The notes: a model not told the origin generated them from the sequence alone. Shown: positions 1-15,560, counted from the first letter of the stretch. The stretch: DNA of 64,000 bases from Ficedula albicollis (GCF_000247815.1 NW_004775933.1:274930-338929), one strand, 5' to 3'. A program made the numbers and translations.

Positions 1-185
1 CTCATCCAGGGATTCTGCTCCAGTGCCACCCAAAAGGGGTCCCTGTGCTGCTCCAGGAGGAGCAATCCTGGGAAAAGGGGGAACAGAGGGGATGGGAGCT
101 TCCCTGACATCAACACAACGAAATTCCCGGTTGGGTGAAGGGAGGCACCTCTTCTTGGCTTTCCTTGGCTACACAGATCTTGACA
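1..185. other. Unique non-coding sequence
   Basis: No repeat or exon is recognised here. The open frames entering it continue into the poly-C tract and carry no recognisable domain. Confidence 0.5.
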
Positions 186-220
186 TAAAATCATGGATTG
201 GGTGGGAAGGGACCTTCAAT
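186..220 (-). mobile_element. CR1 LINE 3' end (antisense), cut by CCCAT repeat
   Basis: The sequence resembles the reverse complement of the CR1 tail (atggattgggtgggaaggga, then ccttcaat). CR1 is the dominant avian LINE and its copies are usually 5'-truncated. This tail is separated from CR1 body sequence at 2405-2475 by the CCCAT and poly-C tracts, so both may belong to one element. Confidence 0.7.
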
Positions 221-2475
<2,255 letters not shown>

Positions 2476-3885
2476 AGAGGGACTTTGGTCTCCAGCCCTG
2501 CCCATGGAGAGCAGCAGGACGGGGTCGGGGATGTCCCTGGAATGGGATTTGCAGTGAAGTTCATGGAATTTCCCTTCCTCAATTTCCCTTCATCAGCTGG
2601 AGAAAGCTTTCCAAGTCCTAATCCATCAGAGAATTCCAGAACTTAAACACGGCTTGGACACCCTCGGGTGCCCCCAGCCCAGGCTGAGTTTAAATTCAAG
2701 CCTAACCTGACCTGGGCAGAGGCCGGGTCTGACTCACAGAGGCCGAGATTAAGGCTGGAGCCGGCGCTCTCCCTCCTCCCACACCCTGCCCGAGTTATTC
2801 TGATCCTTATCTCCGGCTCCTTCGGCTCCTTGATCCTTGGAAAATCACCCTCATCACCAAAAACAAACAACAACAACAACAAAAAAAACCGCCAAAAAAC
2901 AATCACCTCCGTGATATCCCTCCCCAAACCAACCTGAACGGCGGGTCTGGAGAAAACAGGGATGAGGATCCTTGGAGGGATGGACAGGACGGGAGGAGGT
3001 GAAAAGTGGGAATGGAGGAGCAGCAGACGGGAATTTGTGCCCGCACCCCCGGGAACGAGGCGGCAACAGTCAGGTGAGGGAACCTGACCCTGGAATCCCA
3101 CCCTGGAGAAAATCCGGGATGAGGGGGAGAGCACGGAAAGGCTGAAGGAAAAAGGGGGTTGATCCCATCATTGCTCCTTCCTTGGGATGAGGAGCCCGGG
3201 TTTGGAATTTCAAAGGGAGAGATGGATGGGAGGGGGAAAAGGGATAAGGAGAGAGGATGGATTGCTGGGAAGGGGTGAAGGAGCCGGCGCTGCTGGAGGC
3301 TTTTGGGAAAAATCACTAAAAATTTTTTAAATCTGCTAAAAAGTCCCAACAAATTCCTCAAAACAATCCCCCAAAATTCCCCGATGTTTTTACCTATCCT
3401 TGAGTTTCATTCCGACCCAAAACCTGCCCAAAAAATTCCCAGAAATTCCAAAAAAATCCCAAAAAAATTAATTATTCACCTTTTATATCAATAAATTTTT
3501 GTATTTCTATTTCCAGAAAGGAATTTTTCCATTTTCAGAGAGGAACCAGCCAGAATAAGGAATGGGAAGCTGCTTTTTCCCGACCTCCTGGGCCAAATCT
3601 TGGAATCTGCCAAGCAAATCCCATTGCCCTCCTTCTGAGGATCCCAATTTTCCTCTTTTTGGGATGCCAGAGCCGGAATTATTCCCACCAGCTGAGGAGC
3701 TGCCAGTCCCAGATCCCAGCTGGGCCTTTCCCAACAGCAGAGCTCCAGAGTCCCGGCCAAATTCTTAATTGGCCTTAATTACATCCCATCTCCCAAAATC
3801 CCGCCAAAGGTTTCCGTGGATTCCTCCCTGCTTCCTGCCCGGACCTGTTGTGGGGCATGGATTGATCCCAAATTTTGGTGGAGCA
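2476..3885. other. Unique non-coding sequence
   Basis: About 1.4 kb without a recognised repeat except a short CAA-rich stretch near 2862-2890 and A-rich text at 3300-3475. The sequence is moderately GC-rich around 2660-2830. Overlapping frames of 60-163 codons on both strands show no domain or consistent coding signal. Confidence 0.5.
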
Positions 3886-3989
3886 TGGCTCCATCCCGAA
3901 TTTTGTGGCTGCATCCCGAATTTTGTGGCTCCATCCCGAATTTTGTGGCTGCATCCCGAATTTTACGGCTCCATCCCAAATTTACGGCT
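3886..3989. repeat. 20-bp tandem repeat, about 5 units
   Basis: Units of the form catcccgaattttgtggctg repeat about five times with a few substitutions (gtggct to acggct in the last units). Confidence 0.9.
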
Positions 3990-4299
3990 CCCCAGACAGA
4001 AGAAAAGCGATTGGGAATCGTTTCCTCGTTATCCAGAAGGGAGATTTCCAGAGCTACCTGAAAAAAATTAAATTAAAAAAGAGGGGGAAAAGGTGGATAA
4101 AATTCCATGATTCCCTGGAAATCATGCTGGATCCTCTGGATCCCAAAGTAGTTTGACATCATTTGGGATATTGATCCCAAATTTTAGCAGGATTGGGCCA
4201 ATTTATCCTTCCCCAATTCCCTCCCAAGCCAAATCCATCCTGCCTGGAGTTTTGGGATTTCAATACGGATTTAGTAAGGGAATAGTGGATTTATTGGTG
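3990..4299. other. Unique non-coding sequence
   Basis: No feature recognised. It leads into the A/T-rich stretch. Confidence 0.5.
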
Positions 4300-4813
4300 G
4301 AAATGTGGATTTTTAGATAATTATATTTTTAGATAATTAGATATAGATTTGAAGTCATCAAAACTTCCAAAGTCTTTGCAGGGATTCCTCCATAATTTCT
4401 GGTTTGGATTCTCCAGTTCTGTAGGAATTTCATACTTTAGGCATTTGCAATATTAAAGGGGTCGAAAGAATGAAATTATAAAAATGCTAAATAAAATATA
4501 TAACATATAAAAATAAAATTATAGGCATACAAATATAACATAAAAATAAAATTATATACCATATATAACATAAACAGTAAAAATATTATTCACAAAATAA
4601 TAAAAATATAAGTAATAATATACATAGCATATAATAGATATAAAATGTATTGTGTTAAAATAATGAATAAGTGATAAAATGATAGAAATATCAATAACGT
4701 AGAGATGTACGTAGAGATTGTATAGAATACAAAAATGATTCAAATGAAATAGTAAAATTATAAATTATAATGTATAAAATACACTAGATGTATAATAGAA
4801 ATCATATAAATCC
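4300..4813. repeat. A/T-rich low-complexity region
   Basis: About 500 bp dominated by ata, taa and aaat words, with no clean period. It abuts the pentamer microsatellite. Confidence 0.85.
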
Positions 4814-5157
4814 CTTTCCTTTCCTTTCCTTTCCTTTCCTTTCCTTTCCTTTCCTTTCCTTTCCTTTCCTTTCCTTTCCTTTCCTTTCCTTTCCTTTCCT
4901 TTCCTTTCCTTTCCTTTCCTTTCCTTTCCTTTCCTTTCCTTTCCTTTCCTTTCCTTTCCTTTCCTTTCCTTTCCTTTCCTTTCCTTTCCTTTCCTTTCCT
5001 TTCCTTTCCTTTCCTTTCCTTTCCTTTCCTTTCCTTTCCTTTCCTTTCCTTTCCTTTCCTTTCCTTTCCTTTCCTTTCCTTTCCTTTCCTTTCCTTTTCC
5101 CTTCCCTTCCCTTCCCTTCCCTTCCCTTCCCTTCCCTTCCCTTCCCTTCCCTTCCCC
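4814..5157. repeat. (TTTCC)n then (TTCCC)n pentamer microsatellite
   Basis: About 280 bp of TTTCC units switch cleanly at about 5096 to TTCCC units until about 5155. Because the period is 5, every frame stays open with a repeating five-residue peptide, which explains the 150-codon frames on both strands. Confidence 0.97.
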
Positions 5158-5370
5158 CAATTTTTTTCCCATTTTCCAAAGAATGCCTGGAGGGACAGGA
5201 GCGCTCCAGATCCGATCTCTCCCAGCACCTGTCACTGAGATAAACTCCCAGACTATTTATGATCCCGTCCAGCAACCAGAAAAATTAGTCAGGGATTCAA
5301 CCCTCTTAATCTTTCGTTTAAAAACACTCAATGAGCTTCCCCCAGTGGTAAGGCATGTGTTGAAAACCTG
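5158..5370. other. Complex unique sequence
   Basis: A roughly 200-bp segment of higher complexity than its surroundings, without tandem structure or CR1 text. It could be conserved non-coding DNA, but only alignment could show that. Confidence 0.35.
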
Positions 5371-5395
5371 AAAAAAAAAAAAAAAAAAAAAAAAA

Positions 5396-5462
<67 letters not shown>
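5371..5462. repeat. A27 then C65 homopolymer block
   Basis: Twenty-seven A at 5371-5397 are directly followed by 65 C at 5398-5462. Confidence 0.97.
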
Positions 5463-5769
5463 TGGAGGAAAGCTGGGAATTTTTGGGAATTTTGAGGTTT
5501 AAAGGGTTTTACTCGGTCCCTGGTGGCTCCAAGTCATGGAATGAATCCCAAGGGTGGAATTCCCACCCCAGCAACGCCAAAGCAAGACCTGGGACATCCC
5601 GCCAGGAGAACATCCCTGAGACTGCTCCGAAAAATCCTGGAATAACTTGTGGAATTAAGAGATCTCGGGTCAAAATCAGCAGTTCCTAAGGGGGAACAGC
5701 AGCTCCCAGCAAAGGTGTTGGGATTCCAGCTGTTGGTGCTTCCCAACATCTGCACAGCACCGGGAGTGT
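5463..5769. other. Unique non-coding sequence
   Basis: No repeat or exon recognised. Confidence 0.5.
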
Positions 5770-5872
5770 GGGACAATCCTGGAATTTGGGGTTGGGTTGG
5801 GATGGATATTAAGGATCATCTCACCCAACCCCATGCCATGGGCAGGGACATCTTCCACCAGGACAAGATCCT
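5770..5872 (-). mobile_element. CR1 LINE 3' fragment (antisense)
   Basis: gggttgggttgggatggata, then the ccatgccatgggcagggaca block, matches the reverse complement of the CR1 tail. Confidence 0.7.
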
Positions 5873-5954
5873 TCCACCAGGAATTTTGGAGGAAATCTCT
5901 GGGAGGAAGAGGGACCCAGCCAGCTTTGTATGGTCCCAACCGGAATCCCTTGGG

Positions 5955-6225
5955 ATCAGGAGGAGAGGGAGTGGATTTAAGGTGAAAATAGGCAGATTTA
6001 AAGTGAAAAAAGGCAGGTTTAAGCTAAATATTTGGAAGGAATTCCTGTCTGGGAGGGTGGGGAGGGGCTGGGCTGGAATTCCCAGATTTGCTGTGGCTGC
6101 CCCTGGGTCCCTGGCAGTGCCCAAGGCCAGGCTGGATCCAGCTGGGATGGTGGCATGGGGGTGGCGCTGGATCATCTTCCAGGTTCCTTCCAACCCAAAC
6201 CATTCCATGATTCCCTGATTCTCCA
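5955..6225 (+). mobile_element. CR1 LINE 3' fragment (sense)
   Basis: Diverged CR1 body (tttaaggtgaaaataggcag and similar lines) leads into ggaattcctgtctgggaggg, gatttgctgtggctgcccc, the cccaaggccaggctggatcc block and the tail ggttccttccaacccaaacc with a ccattccatgattcc end. Confidence 0.85.
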
Positions 6226-6339
6226 ACACACGTGTCTGTAAGTGCTGGCAAATCCCACGGGAATTCTCTCCTGGTGGGGCTCAGAGGAGCCAAAACCAGC
6301 GCTGAAATCCCCAGTGAAACTTTGAGTCCAACCAAAACT

Positions 6340-6690
6340 GTGCCAGCCCCTCCCCACCCTCCCAGGCAGGAATTCCTTCCCCAGCAGCCCAGGCAGGAAT
6401 TCCTTCCCAAGATCCCAGCCCAATCTCCCCTTTCCCACTGGAGCCATTCCCTGTGTCCTGTCCCTCCAGGCCTTGTCCCCAATTCCAGCTCTCCTGGAGC
6501 CCCTGCAGGGACTCTGAGATTTTCCTTTCTCCGGGTGAAACAATTTTTGTTGGAATGACCTCAAATCCCATCCCATTCCAACCCCAACACCTCCCACTGT
6601 CCCAGGCTGCTCCAAACCCCAATGTCCACCCTGGCCTTGGACGCTCAGGGCTCCAGGGGCAGCACAAGCTGTGGGACAGGGATGTGGGAT
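6340..6690 (-). mobile_element. CR1 LINE fragment (antisense)
   Basis: Contains the reverse complement of the CR1 body (caggaattccttcccaagat, ccctgtgtcctgtccctcca, agctctcctggagcccctgc). A tail-like block at 6555-6690 follows, so it may be two antisense fragments joined. The aggcaggaattccttccc segment occurs twice. Confidence 0.8.
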
Positions 6691-7319
6691 GTGCTCCCTG
6701 GAGCAGTGCCACGCTTTCGGCACATCGGGGTCACTTTGCTCCTCGCCCTCCTTCCCTCGCTGCTCCCGGCAGTGGCGGCACCTCCCAGGCTGCCCAAAAC
6801 TCAGCCCTCACCCGGGGGTGACCTTTTGGCCCCGGTGTGTGGCCGGGGTGTGGCAGCAGCCGAGCCGGTTCCGGGCAGGACCGGGAGCAGGGGATGGAAA
6901 TGCCAGCGGCAGGAAACGTCCTGGTGGCGCCTGGGCTTGGCGGCTGTCACCGCTCCGGTGGCTTCCCTGCCTGGAATGTGCGGCCACGGAGGAACCCCGG
7001 AGCTGTGGGGACGGCCTGGGATGGGCTGAGAGCCTGTTTGGAACGGCTTGGAGTGCCAGGACCAGTACATTCCAGCACACTGCAGTGCTGGAAAGACCCA
7101 CAAAACCCAGTTCAGCTGTGTTCTTTCAGTGTCTGCTGTGCTCCTGCCTCCAGGGTGGCACAAACGAGCCCTTTTCACCCCCTGTGTTGCCCTTTCTGCA
7201 GGCTCTCTCTGCTCTCTAAGCAATACCCAGTTTGTTGCAGTGTAATCCCTCAGCTTGTTGCCCTACTCACCACAGCTTGGTGAGCAGATTGAATTCTCCA
7301 TTCCATGTTGTTTCTTTTT
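6691..7319. other. Unique GC-rich sequence
   Basis: About 630 bp, CpG-containing at 6715-7030, without recognised repeats. Several frames of 90-180 codons overlap on both strands, as expected of GC-rich DNA, and none shows a domain. Confidence 0.45.
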
Positions 7320-7409
7320 TTCAAACCATTCCAGGATTCTGGAGCCCCTCTGATCTGGAGCCAGGCTGGGAGAGCTGGGAATGTTCCCCTGGAGAAGGGA
7401 AAATCCCAG

Positions 7410-7462
<53 letters not shown>

Positions 7463-7675
7463 TGGGGACAAGGCCTGGAGGGACAGGACACAGGGAATGG
7501 CTCCACTGGGAAAGGGGAGATTGGGCTGGGATCTTGGGAAGGAATTCCTGGCTGGGCTGGGATTCCCAGATTTGCTGTGGCTGCCCCTGGATCCCTGGCA
7601 GTGCCCAAGGCCGGGCTGGATCCATCTGGGATGGTTGGAGGAGTCCCTGAACATGGATGGGGTGGGAATTAGATC
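7320..7675 (+). mobile_element. CR1 LINE fragment (sense), interrupted by poly-C
   Basis: Begins at the tail-to-body junction (ccattccaggattctggagc), continues gagagctgggaatgttcccc, and resumes after the C run at tggggacaaggcctggaggg through the gatttgctgtggctgcccc block to a degraded tail. Against sister copies about 45 bp of CR1 is missing at the C run. Confidence 0.85.
7410..7462. repeat. Poly-C homopolymer, 53 bp
   Basis: A pure C run inside CR1. It replaces the CR1 text that in other copies reads gaatgctcagagtccctgca and onward, so it acts as a substitution rather than a simple insertion. Confidence 0.95.
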
Positions 7676-8165
7676 TTTAAATCCCTTCCCGCCCGAACCA
7701 CCGCGGCATTCCTGGATCCCTCGGGCAGATCCCGGCCCAGCGGCACCAGCAGATCCCAGGGACCATCCCACGCTGCTGCCAGCGGTCAGGATCAAGGACA
7801 AGGTGGAGAAGCCACCGCCGGGAGGTCACAGCCGAGTCACCGGCGCAGCCCTGCAGGTCCTGCAGCCGCAGCAACCGCGTCTCGTTATCCGCGCTCTTAT
7901 CTCGCAGCTCCCAAACCCTCCCGCAGATCAAAGGATGCCAGGAGCGGCCGGGATTGTTTATCCCGAGCTGGGAATTGTCATTCCGAGGCCGGCTCTGTCA
8001 AACCTCCGCCCCCGAGCTCATTAAGGAACAGGAATCGGGAGCCGCATTCCAGCCTCGGCTCCCGCTTCCGTTCAGGGCAGGGAAAAGTAAAAGTTTTCAT
8101 CGCTTTGTTTTTTTTTCCCGCGGGGCCACCTGCGGCTCCCGGCTCACCTGCCCGCCCTGCTGCAA
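7676..8165. other. Unique, CpG-containing sequence
   Basis: A complex stretch with scattered CpG and motifs such as gagctcattaaggaacagga. No exon or repeat is recognised. It is a weak candidate for conserved regulatory DNA. Confidence 0.35.
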
Positions 8166-9250
8166 AAAACAGCAAGAGCTGGGGGACAGGGGGATTTAGG
8201 GAGGGATCCCCCCAAAACAGCAAAGCAGAGGGAAAGGGGGATTTAGGTACAGACTCCCCAAAAACAGCAAGAGCTGGGGGACAGGGGGATTTAGGGACGG
8301 ACTCCCCCAAAATGGCAAAAACTGGGGGACAGGGGGATTTAGGGACGGACTCCCCAAAAACAGCAAGAGCTGGGGGACAGGGGGATTTAGGGACGGACTC
8401 CCCCAAAATGGCAAAAACTGGGGGACAGGGGGATTTAGGGACGGACTCCCCAAAAACAGCAAGAGCTGGGGGACAGGGGGATTTAGGGACGGACTCCCCA
8501 AAAACAGCAAGAGCTGGGGGACAGGGGGATTTAGGGACGGACTCCCCAAAAACAGCAAGAGCTGGGGGACAGGGGGATTTAGGGACGGACTCCCCAAAAA
8601 CAGCAAGAGCTGGGGGACAGGGGGATTTAGGGACGGACTCCCCAAAAACAGCAAGAGCTGGGGGACAGGGGGATTTAGGGACGGACTCCCCAAAAACAGC
8701 AAGAGCTGGGGGACAGGGGGATTTAGGGACGGACTCCCCAAAAACAGCAAGAGCTGGGGGACAGGGGGATTTAGGGACGGACTCCCCCAAAATGGCAAAA
8801 ACTGGGGGAAAGGGGGATTTAAGGAAGGGCTCCCGCAAAAAAAAAAAAAAAGACCAGAGGAAAAAGTGGAATCCCAAAAATTACCAAAAGCTGGGAGAAA
8901 GGGGGATTTAGGGAGGGACTCTCCAAAAACAGCAAGAGCTGGGGGAAAGGGGGATTTAGGGAGGGATTCCCCAAAAACACCAAGAGCTGGGGGACAGGGG
9001 GATTTAGGAAGGGATCCCCCCAAAACAGAAAAAGCAGAGGGAAAGGGGGATTTAGGGACAGACTCCCCAAAAACAGCGAGTGCTGGGGGAAAGGGGGATT
9101 TAGGGAAGGGCTCCCCCAAAAAAGGACCAGAGGAAAAAGTAGAATCCATCAAAACACCAAAAGCTTGGAGAAAGGGGTATTTAGGGATGGCCACCTGGGA
9201 TTCGCAGCAGATCCCCAAAAATACCAAAAGCAGAAGGAAAAGTGGATTTA
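8166..9250. repeat. 48-bp minisatellite, about 20 units
   Basis: The period is 48 bp. The main unit carries cagcaagagctgggggacag and ggatttagggacggactccc. A variant has tggcaaaaactgggggacag, and others carry cagagggaaag or a longer unit with ccagaggaaaaag. The A-variant is homogeneous from about 8456 to 8790 and the ends are diverged. Because 48 is a multiple of three, the frame stays open on both strands (16-residue repeat GTDSPKTARAGGQGDL on +), giving spurious frames of 268-359 codons. Confidence 0.95.
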
Positions 9251-10805
<1,555 letters not shown>

Positions 10806-11545
10806 AATCCCAACCCCATCCCCGTTTTATCATCCCCTGCAGGACAAAAATCCCCATCCACAAGAAAAGCAGCGATTTAAAGACCCTTTTGAGGGAAAGA
10901 AACAACTTTAGGGCAGGGATAAAGCCCAGGCAGTGCCCCGGCTGTGACATTTCCCACAACAAACCCACTCAGGCTCGGTGTCTCCTCCATGACCTTTCCC
11001 AAACCCCCAAAATTTGCCTGCCCTGGAAAACAGGAGCTCACTTCCACCCTGGCACAGCCCGGGATTTGCAAAGCCGGCGTTGTTTGGGCTCCCCCTCCCA
11101 AAGGCATCAAAGATTTACGGGCGGGTGGAGGAGCCGCCCCCACGGCTCCATTCCTTCCCCGCGCTGACAGACATCCATAAAACCCGACCCTGCTCCTGCC
11201 GTTTCCCAGCACAAATGCCCAGGGAATAAAACCCGAGCCGCCAGGAGCCGCTCCCCGGCTCGCCGAGCGCCCCGCAGAGGGATTCGGGTCCGGGTTGTCT
11301 GGGTCGCTGGTGTTGTTTGTTTTAATTGTTTGCTGCTCTCAAGCGAAGGGAGGAGCTGCAGCTGAGCAGCTGGAGAATCCCAGGATTCCAGGATGGTCGG
11401 GGAAGGAAGGGGTTTAATGGGATTTGATCTAACTTCCCGCTATCCCAAGCTGGTCTGGGACACTCCCAGGGATCCAGAGGCAGCCACCGCAAATTTGGGA
11501 ATTCCATTTCAGGGAACAGTTTCTCCTTAAATCCCGTTGAACACA
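10806..11545. other. Unique sequence with a CpG-containing part
   Basis: About 740 bp without recognised repeats. Positions 11100-11310 are CpG-enriched (ccgctccccggctcgccgag). It could include regulatory DNA. No exon can be defended. Confidence 0.4.
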
Positions 11546-11665
11546 ACCCCAGGATCGCTGAGGTTGGAAAACGTTTCATATTTCCCAATCCCCACCTTGT
11601 CCCCAGCCCGGAGCACCGAGGGCCACATCCAGGAATTCCTTGGACACCTCCAGGGATGGGGACTG
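11546..11665 (-). mobile_element. CR1-like LINE fragment (antisense, second subfamily)
   Basis: Resembles the reverse complement of a CR1 tail of the type tcgctgaggttggaaaacg, followed by the gccacatccaggaattcctt and ggacacctccagggatgggg blocks also seen at 42260 and 32520. Confidence 0.75.
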
Positions 11666-11956
11666 AGAATGATGCACAGAAAATATCCTAATAAAGGATG
11701 GTCCACAGGAAAATATCCTGAAAAACGATGAACCACAGGAAAATATCCTAATAAAGGATGAACCACAGAAAATATCCTAATAAAGGATGGTCCATAGGAA
11801 AATATCCTGAAAAAGGATGGTCCACAGGAAAATATCCTGAAAAAGGATGAACCACAGGAAAATATCCTAAAAAAGGATGGTCCACAGGAAAATATCCTAT
11901 GAAAAAATGGGCCTCAGAAAAATGCCTTATAAAAGGATGATCTGTAGAAAAATAAC

Positions 11957-12024
11957 CTAATATATAAATAATATATAAATATATATACATAATATATAAT
12001 ATATATATAATATATATATATATA

Positions 12025-12027
<3 letters not shown>
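11957..12027. repeat. (AT)n-rich microsatellite
   Basis: Runs of atatata interrupted by single a or c bases, inside the 30-bp minisatellite and immediately before the C run. Confidence 0.93.

Positions 12028-12106
<79 letters not shown>
12028..12106. repeat. Poly-C homopolymer, 79 bp
   Basis: A pure C run between the AT tract and resumed minisatellite units. Confidence 0.96.
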
Positions 12107-12455
12107 TACTAGAAAATACTCTAATAAAGGATGATCCACAGAAAAATACACTAATAAAGGATGATCCATACAAAAATATCCTGAAAAAAAGGTGATCCAT
12201 AGAAAATACTCTAATAAAGGATGATCCACATAAAAATATCCTAATAAAGGATGATCCACAGAAAAATACCCTAATAAAGGATGATCCACAGAAAAATACC
12301 CTAATAAAGGATGATCCATTTCACAGTGTCCTATAAAAGGATGATCCATAGAAAAATAACCTGAAAAAAGGTGATGCATAGAAAACACTCTAATAAAGGA
12401 TGATCCACGGAAAGATGCCCTAAGAAAGGATGATCCCAAAAATCCCTCCCCTGTT

Positions 12456-12622
12456 CCTGAGTGTTGCCCAAACCTCCTGAACTCTCCCTGACGCTTCCAC
12501 ACATCCCAGGGACAGGGATTTGGGGTTTTGGCACCATTGGTGTTTAGAGAGTGACCAAACCCCGAATTCGTGTCCGTGGAATCAGAGCAGAGAGAGTTCA
12601 GGAGGTTTGGGCAACACTCAGG
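12456..12622. repeat. Perfect inverted repeat (31-bp arms) forming a foldback
   Basis: 12456-12486 (cctgagtgttgcccaaacct and onward) is the exact reverse complement of 12592-12622. The loop is about 105 bp. Weaker pairing continues outward: cccaaaaatccct from 12435 pairs with agggatttttgg after 12634. A direct repeat (gtgtttagagagtgaccaaa at 12540 and again near 12733) overlaps the structure. Confidence 0.95.
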
Positions 12623-12629
12623 AAAAGGA

Positions 12630-12745
12630 CAGGGATTTTTGGGGTGTCCTGGGCAGGGAAGGATTTGGGCTGGGTGATCTTTGGGAGGATCACTCCCACT
12701 CAGGACGTTTTTTTCCACGGAATCCCAGAACTGGTGTTTAGGGAG
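12630..12745 (+). mobile_element. Old CR1-like 3' end (sense)
   Basis: ctgggcagggaaggatttgg, a gatctttgggaggatcactc block and a ttccacggaatccc end resemble the CR1 tail type ending in gatccttgtgggtcccttcc. It is similar to the end of the element at 35555-35805. Confidence 0.45.
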
Positions 12746-13180
12746 TGACCAAACCCACCCCGAGCTGTGGGAGAGCTCTGCAAGAAACCATCAAAGAGAG
12801 GGGGGGGGGAAAAAAAAAATGAGGAAAACCAAAAAATCCACGGGGAAGTCAGCACCATCCAAGGTCAGCTCCTGCAGCAGATCTTTGTCTCCCTATCTGG
12901 TGCATCTCAGGGTGGGGCTCGGCCTCCCTGGGCCTCAAATCCACGGAGTTCCTGGACTCAGCATTCCCTGGAGGCACCCGGGGTCAAGGCACGTTCCAAC
13001 ACGAGGCCCAGATCCCACATGGAGCAAGGCCTGGCTTCCCTAGGCTGGGTTCTACCCAAACCAGAGCCTGGTTGGGTGGGTTGGTGGATAATAATAAAAA
13101 TGAATATTATAAAAGATAATTTATATGTGTGTAATATAATAAATAAATCAATATTAAATTATGATATATAATGCTTTCCT
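12746..13180. other. Unique sequence, A/T-rich at its end
   Basis: Contains a short G10 then A9 run near 12800 and an A/T-rich part at 13085-13175. Nothing else is recognised. Confidence 0.5.
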
Positions 13181-13790
<610 letters not shown>

Positions 13791-15303
13791 TTTCTCTTCC
13801 CCATCCTCTCCTCCCTTGCCCCAGCACCAGCAGGATTTCTGTTTGCCCTTAAACCTCAGATTATTTTCTGGGGTCCCCATTCCAGTAAAAAAAATCCTGT
13901 TTTTTGACCCCTGACCCAGATTTTTCACCTGGAGGAGCGAAAGCAACGTGGGGATCTCCCTCCCAGCCTGACCCAGTTTCAGGCACAACTCAGACACGGA
14001 TGAGTCAGAGCCAGGGCGAGCTGGAATCCCAAAGGGTCATGGAAAAGCAAGGGAGATGAATCCAGAAATGATGAAATCTGATCCACCTGGGGCGTTTTAA
14101 CCGTTGGTGGTACAAGAACCATTCCCAAATCTACTGGGATGGGTCGGGAGCCAGACCTGGCTTAAGTTCCACAAATCCTTATCCTACAGCGTCTCCATTG
14201 CCGTGTGTGAGGAGACAAAAGCCTGGGGATCCCTCTGGTGTTTCCATGGAATGATATTCCTGATGGAGAGACCATGAACCTGACTCAAATTCCCAGATCC
14301 AGCGTGGTGGAGTGGGAATATGGACATCCCCCAGTTTCCAGCCCTCCTGGCGCTGCCTCTGGAATTCCAGAGGTTTTATTTAGGACACAAAACCCCCACT
14401 TGGCAATCCCAAGTTTTCCCAAATCGTTTTCCTGGGACAGCTGAAGCCCAGGGCTGAGCGTTCACCTGCAGGGGAGCTCAGCAGTGACACATTCCCGATC
14501 CAGCTGCAAACGGGGAAAGGGAAGATCCCACCTGGCTCAGGGAACTCACCTGGGAATGTGACTCAGCCCAGCAGCTGGATCTGAGCAAGCCCCAAACCTG
14601 CACACGCAGGCTCGGAAACTTCTCCCGTTTCCCAAAAACCCAGCATCCCTCAGAATTCCAGGAGCTTCTGCCAAAACCTACACCCCAAACCCTCGTTCCA
14701 GGTCTCCATGCCTTGCCCCGCACAGCTCTGGACCCCGCACTGGGCGCTCCCTTTCGTTCCCATGGGATTCCACTCGGGAGTTTTCTGCTCCGAGGTTTCG
14801 GGTGGCCCCGGGCCAAAATCAGGGAGAGTTTCACCTGCACAGGTGGGAGGACCCAGCCCAGCCGAAGGGCCTGTTCCCAGATGGGACACCCCGAACTCCC
14901 TCTCCAGCTCTTGAGGGGAAAAGGAGGTGGGAAATCCCACTGCTCCCCCAAAAACCACGGAGGGAGGGAAGCAAAGATGAAGGGAGGCAAGGAATGGGAG
15001 CCAAGCTGGGATTTGCCCCCAGCTCGAGTGGCTGAAGGTTTGTTGGGATGCAGGATGAGGAATTATCCCCTTCCCTGCCACTCATTCCTTAGCCATCAGG
15101 AAAACTCCAGGCACTTTCCCATCTTTCCTAAAACATTCCATCCTTTTTTTTTTGGTTAGTGCTGGAATTTAAGTTTCTTCCAAACTAAGAGGAGACGGTG
15201 CAGGACAAGCACAGGACAAACATCCCCTGGCTGCCTTCTCCCTGTTTTTGGCCATCCACAGCCTAAGGAATCCTGCTGGAGATCACAGAGGGACCAGTGT
15301 GGG
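13791..15303. other. Unique non-coding sequence
   Basis: About 1.5 kb with no recognised repeat apart from short A- or T-runs. Overlapping frames up to 170 codons on both strands near 14480-15160 have no recognisable domain. An unrecognised exon cannot be excluded. Confidence 0.45.
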
Positions 15304-15560
15304 ATCACAGGATTATCATGGAATGGTTTGGGTTGGGAGGGATCTTAAATCCCATTGATCCCACCCCATCCATGGGCAGGGACATCTCCAACCATCCCAG
15401 ATGGATCCAGCCTGGCCTTGGGCACTGCCAGGGATCCAGGGGCAGCCACAGCCAATCTGGGAATCCCAGCCCAGGCAGGAATTCCTTCCCAAGATCCCAG
15501 CCCAATCTCCCCCTTCCCAGTGGGAGCCATTCCCTGTGTCCTGTCCCTTCACGGATCTCT
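15304..15560 (-). mobile_element. CR1 LINE 3' fragment (antisense)
   Basis: Begins tcatggaatggtttgggttg, then ccatgggcagggacatctcc, ggccttgggcactgccaggg and caggaattccttcccaagat. This is the reverse complement of the CR1 tail and body. Confidence 0.9.

Larger units (their letters stand above)
11670..12445. repeat. ~30-bp minisatellite, interrupted by AT tract and poly-C
   Basis: Units of about 30 bp read like aaaatatcctaataaaggat followed by gatccacaga, with aaaaagg variants. At least 20 units are split at 11957-12106 by an AT-rich microsatellite and a 79-bp C run. Confidence 0.93.

Noticed and set aside
4758..5275. Lysine/glutamate-rich or phenylalanine-rich 150-codon proteins
   Set aside because: Translation of a TTTCC/TTCCC microsatellite, open in all frames because of its period.
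8300..8800. Telomere-like ttaggg words in the 48-bp array
   Set aside because: ggatttagggacgg contains the word once per 48-bp unit, with no tandem TTAGGG.
8166..9120. CRISPR-like array of regular 48-bp direct repeats
   Set aside because: Units are contiguous with no unique spacers, and the context is a bird genome.
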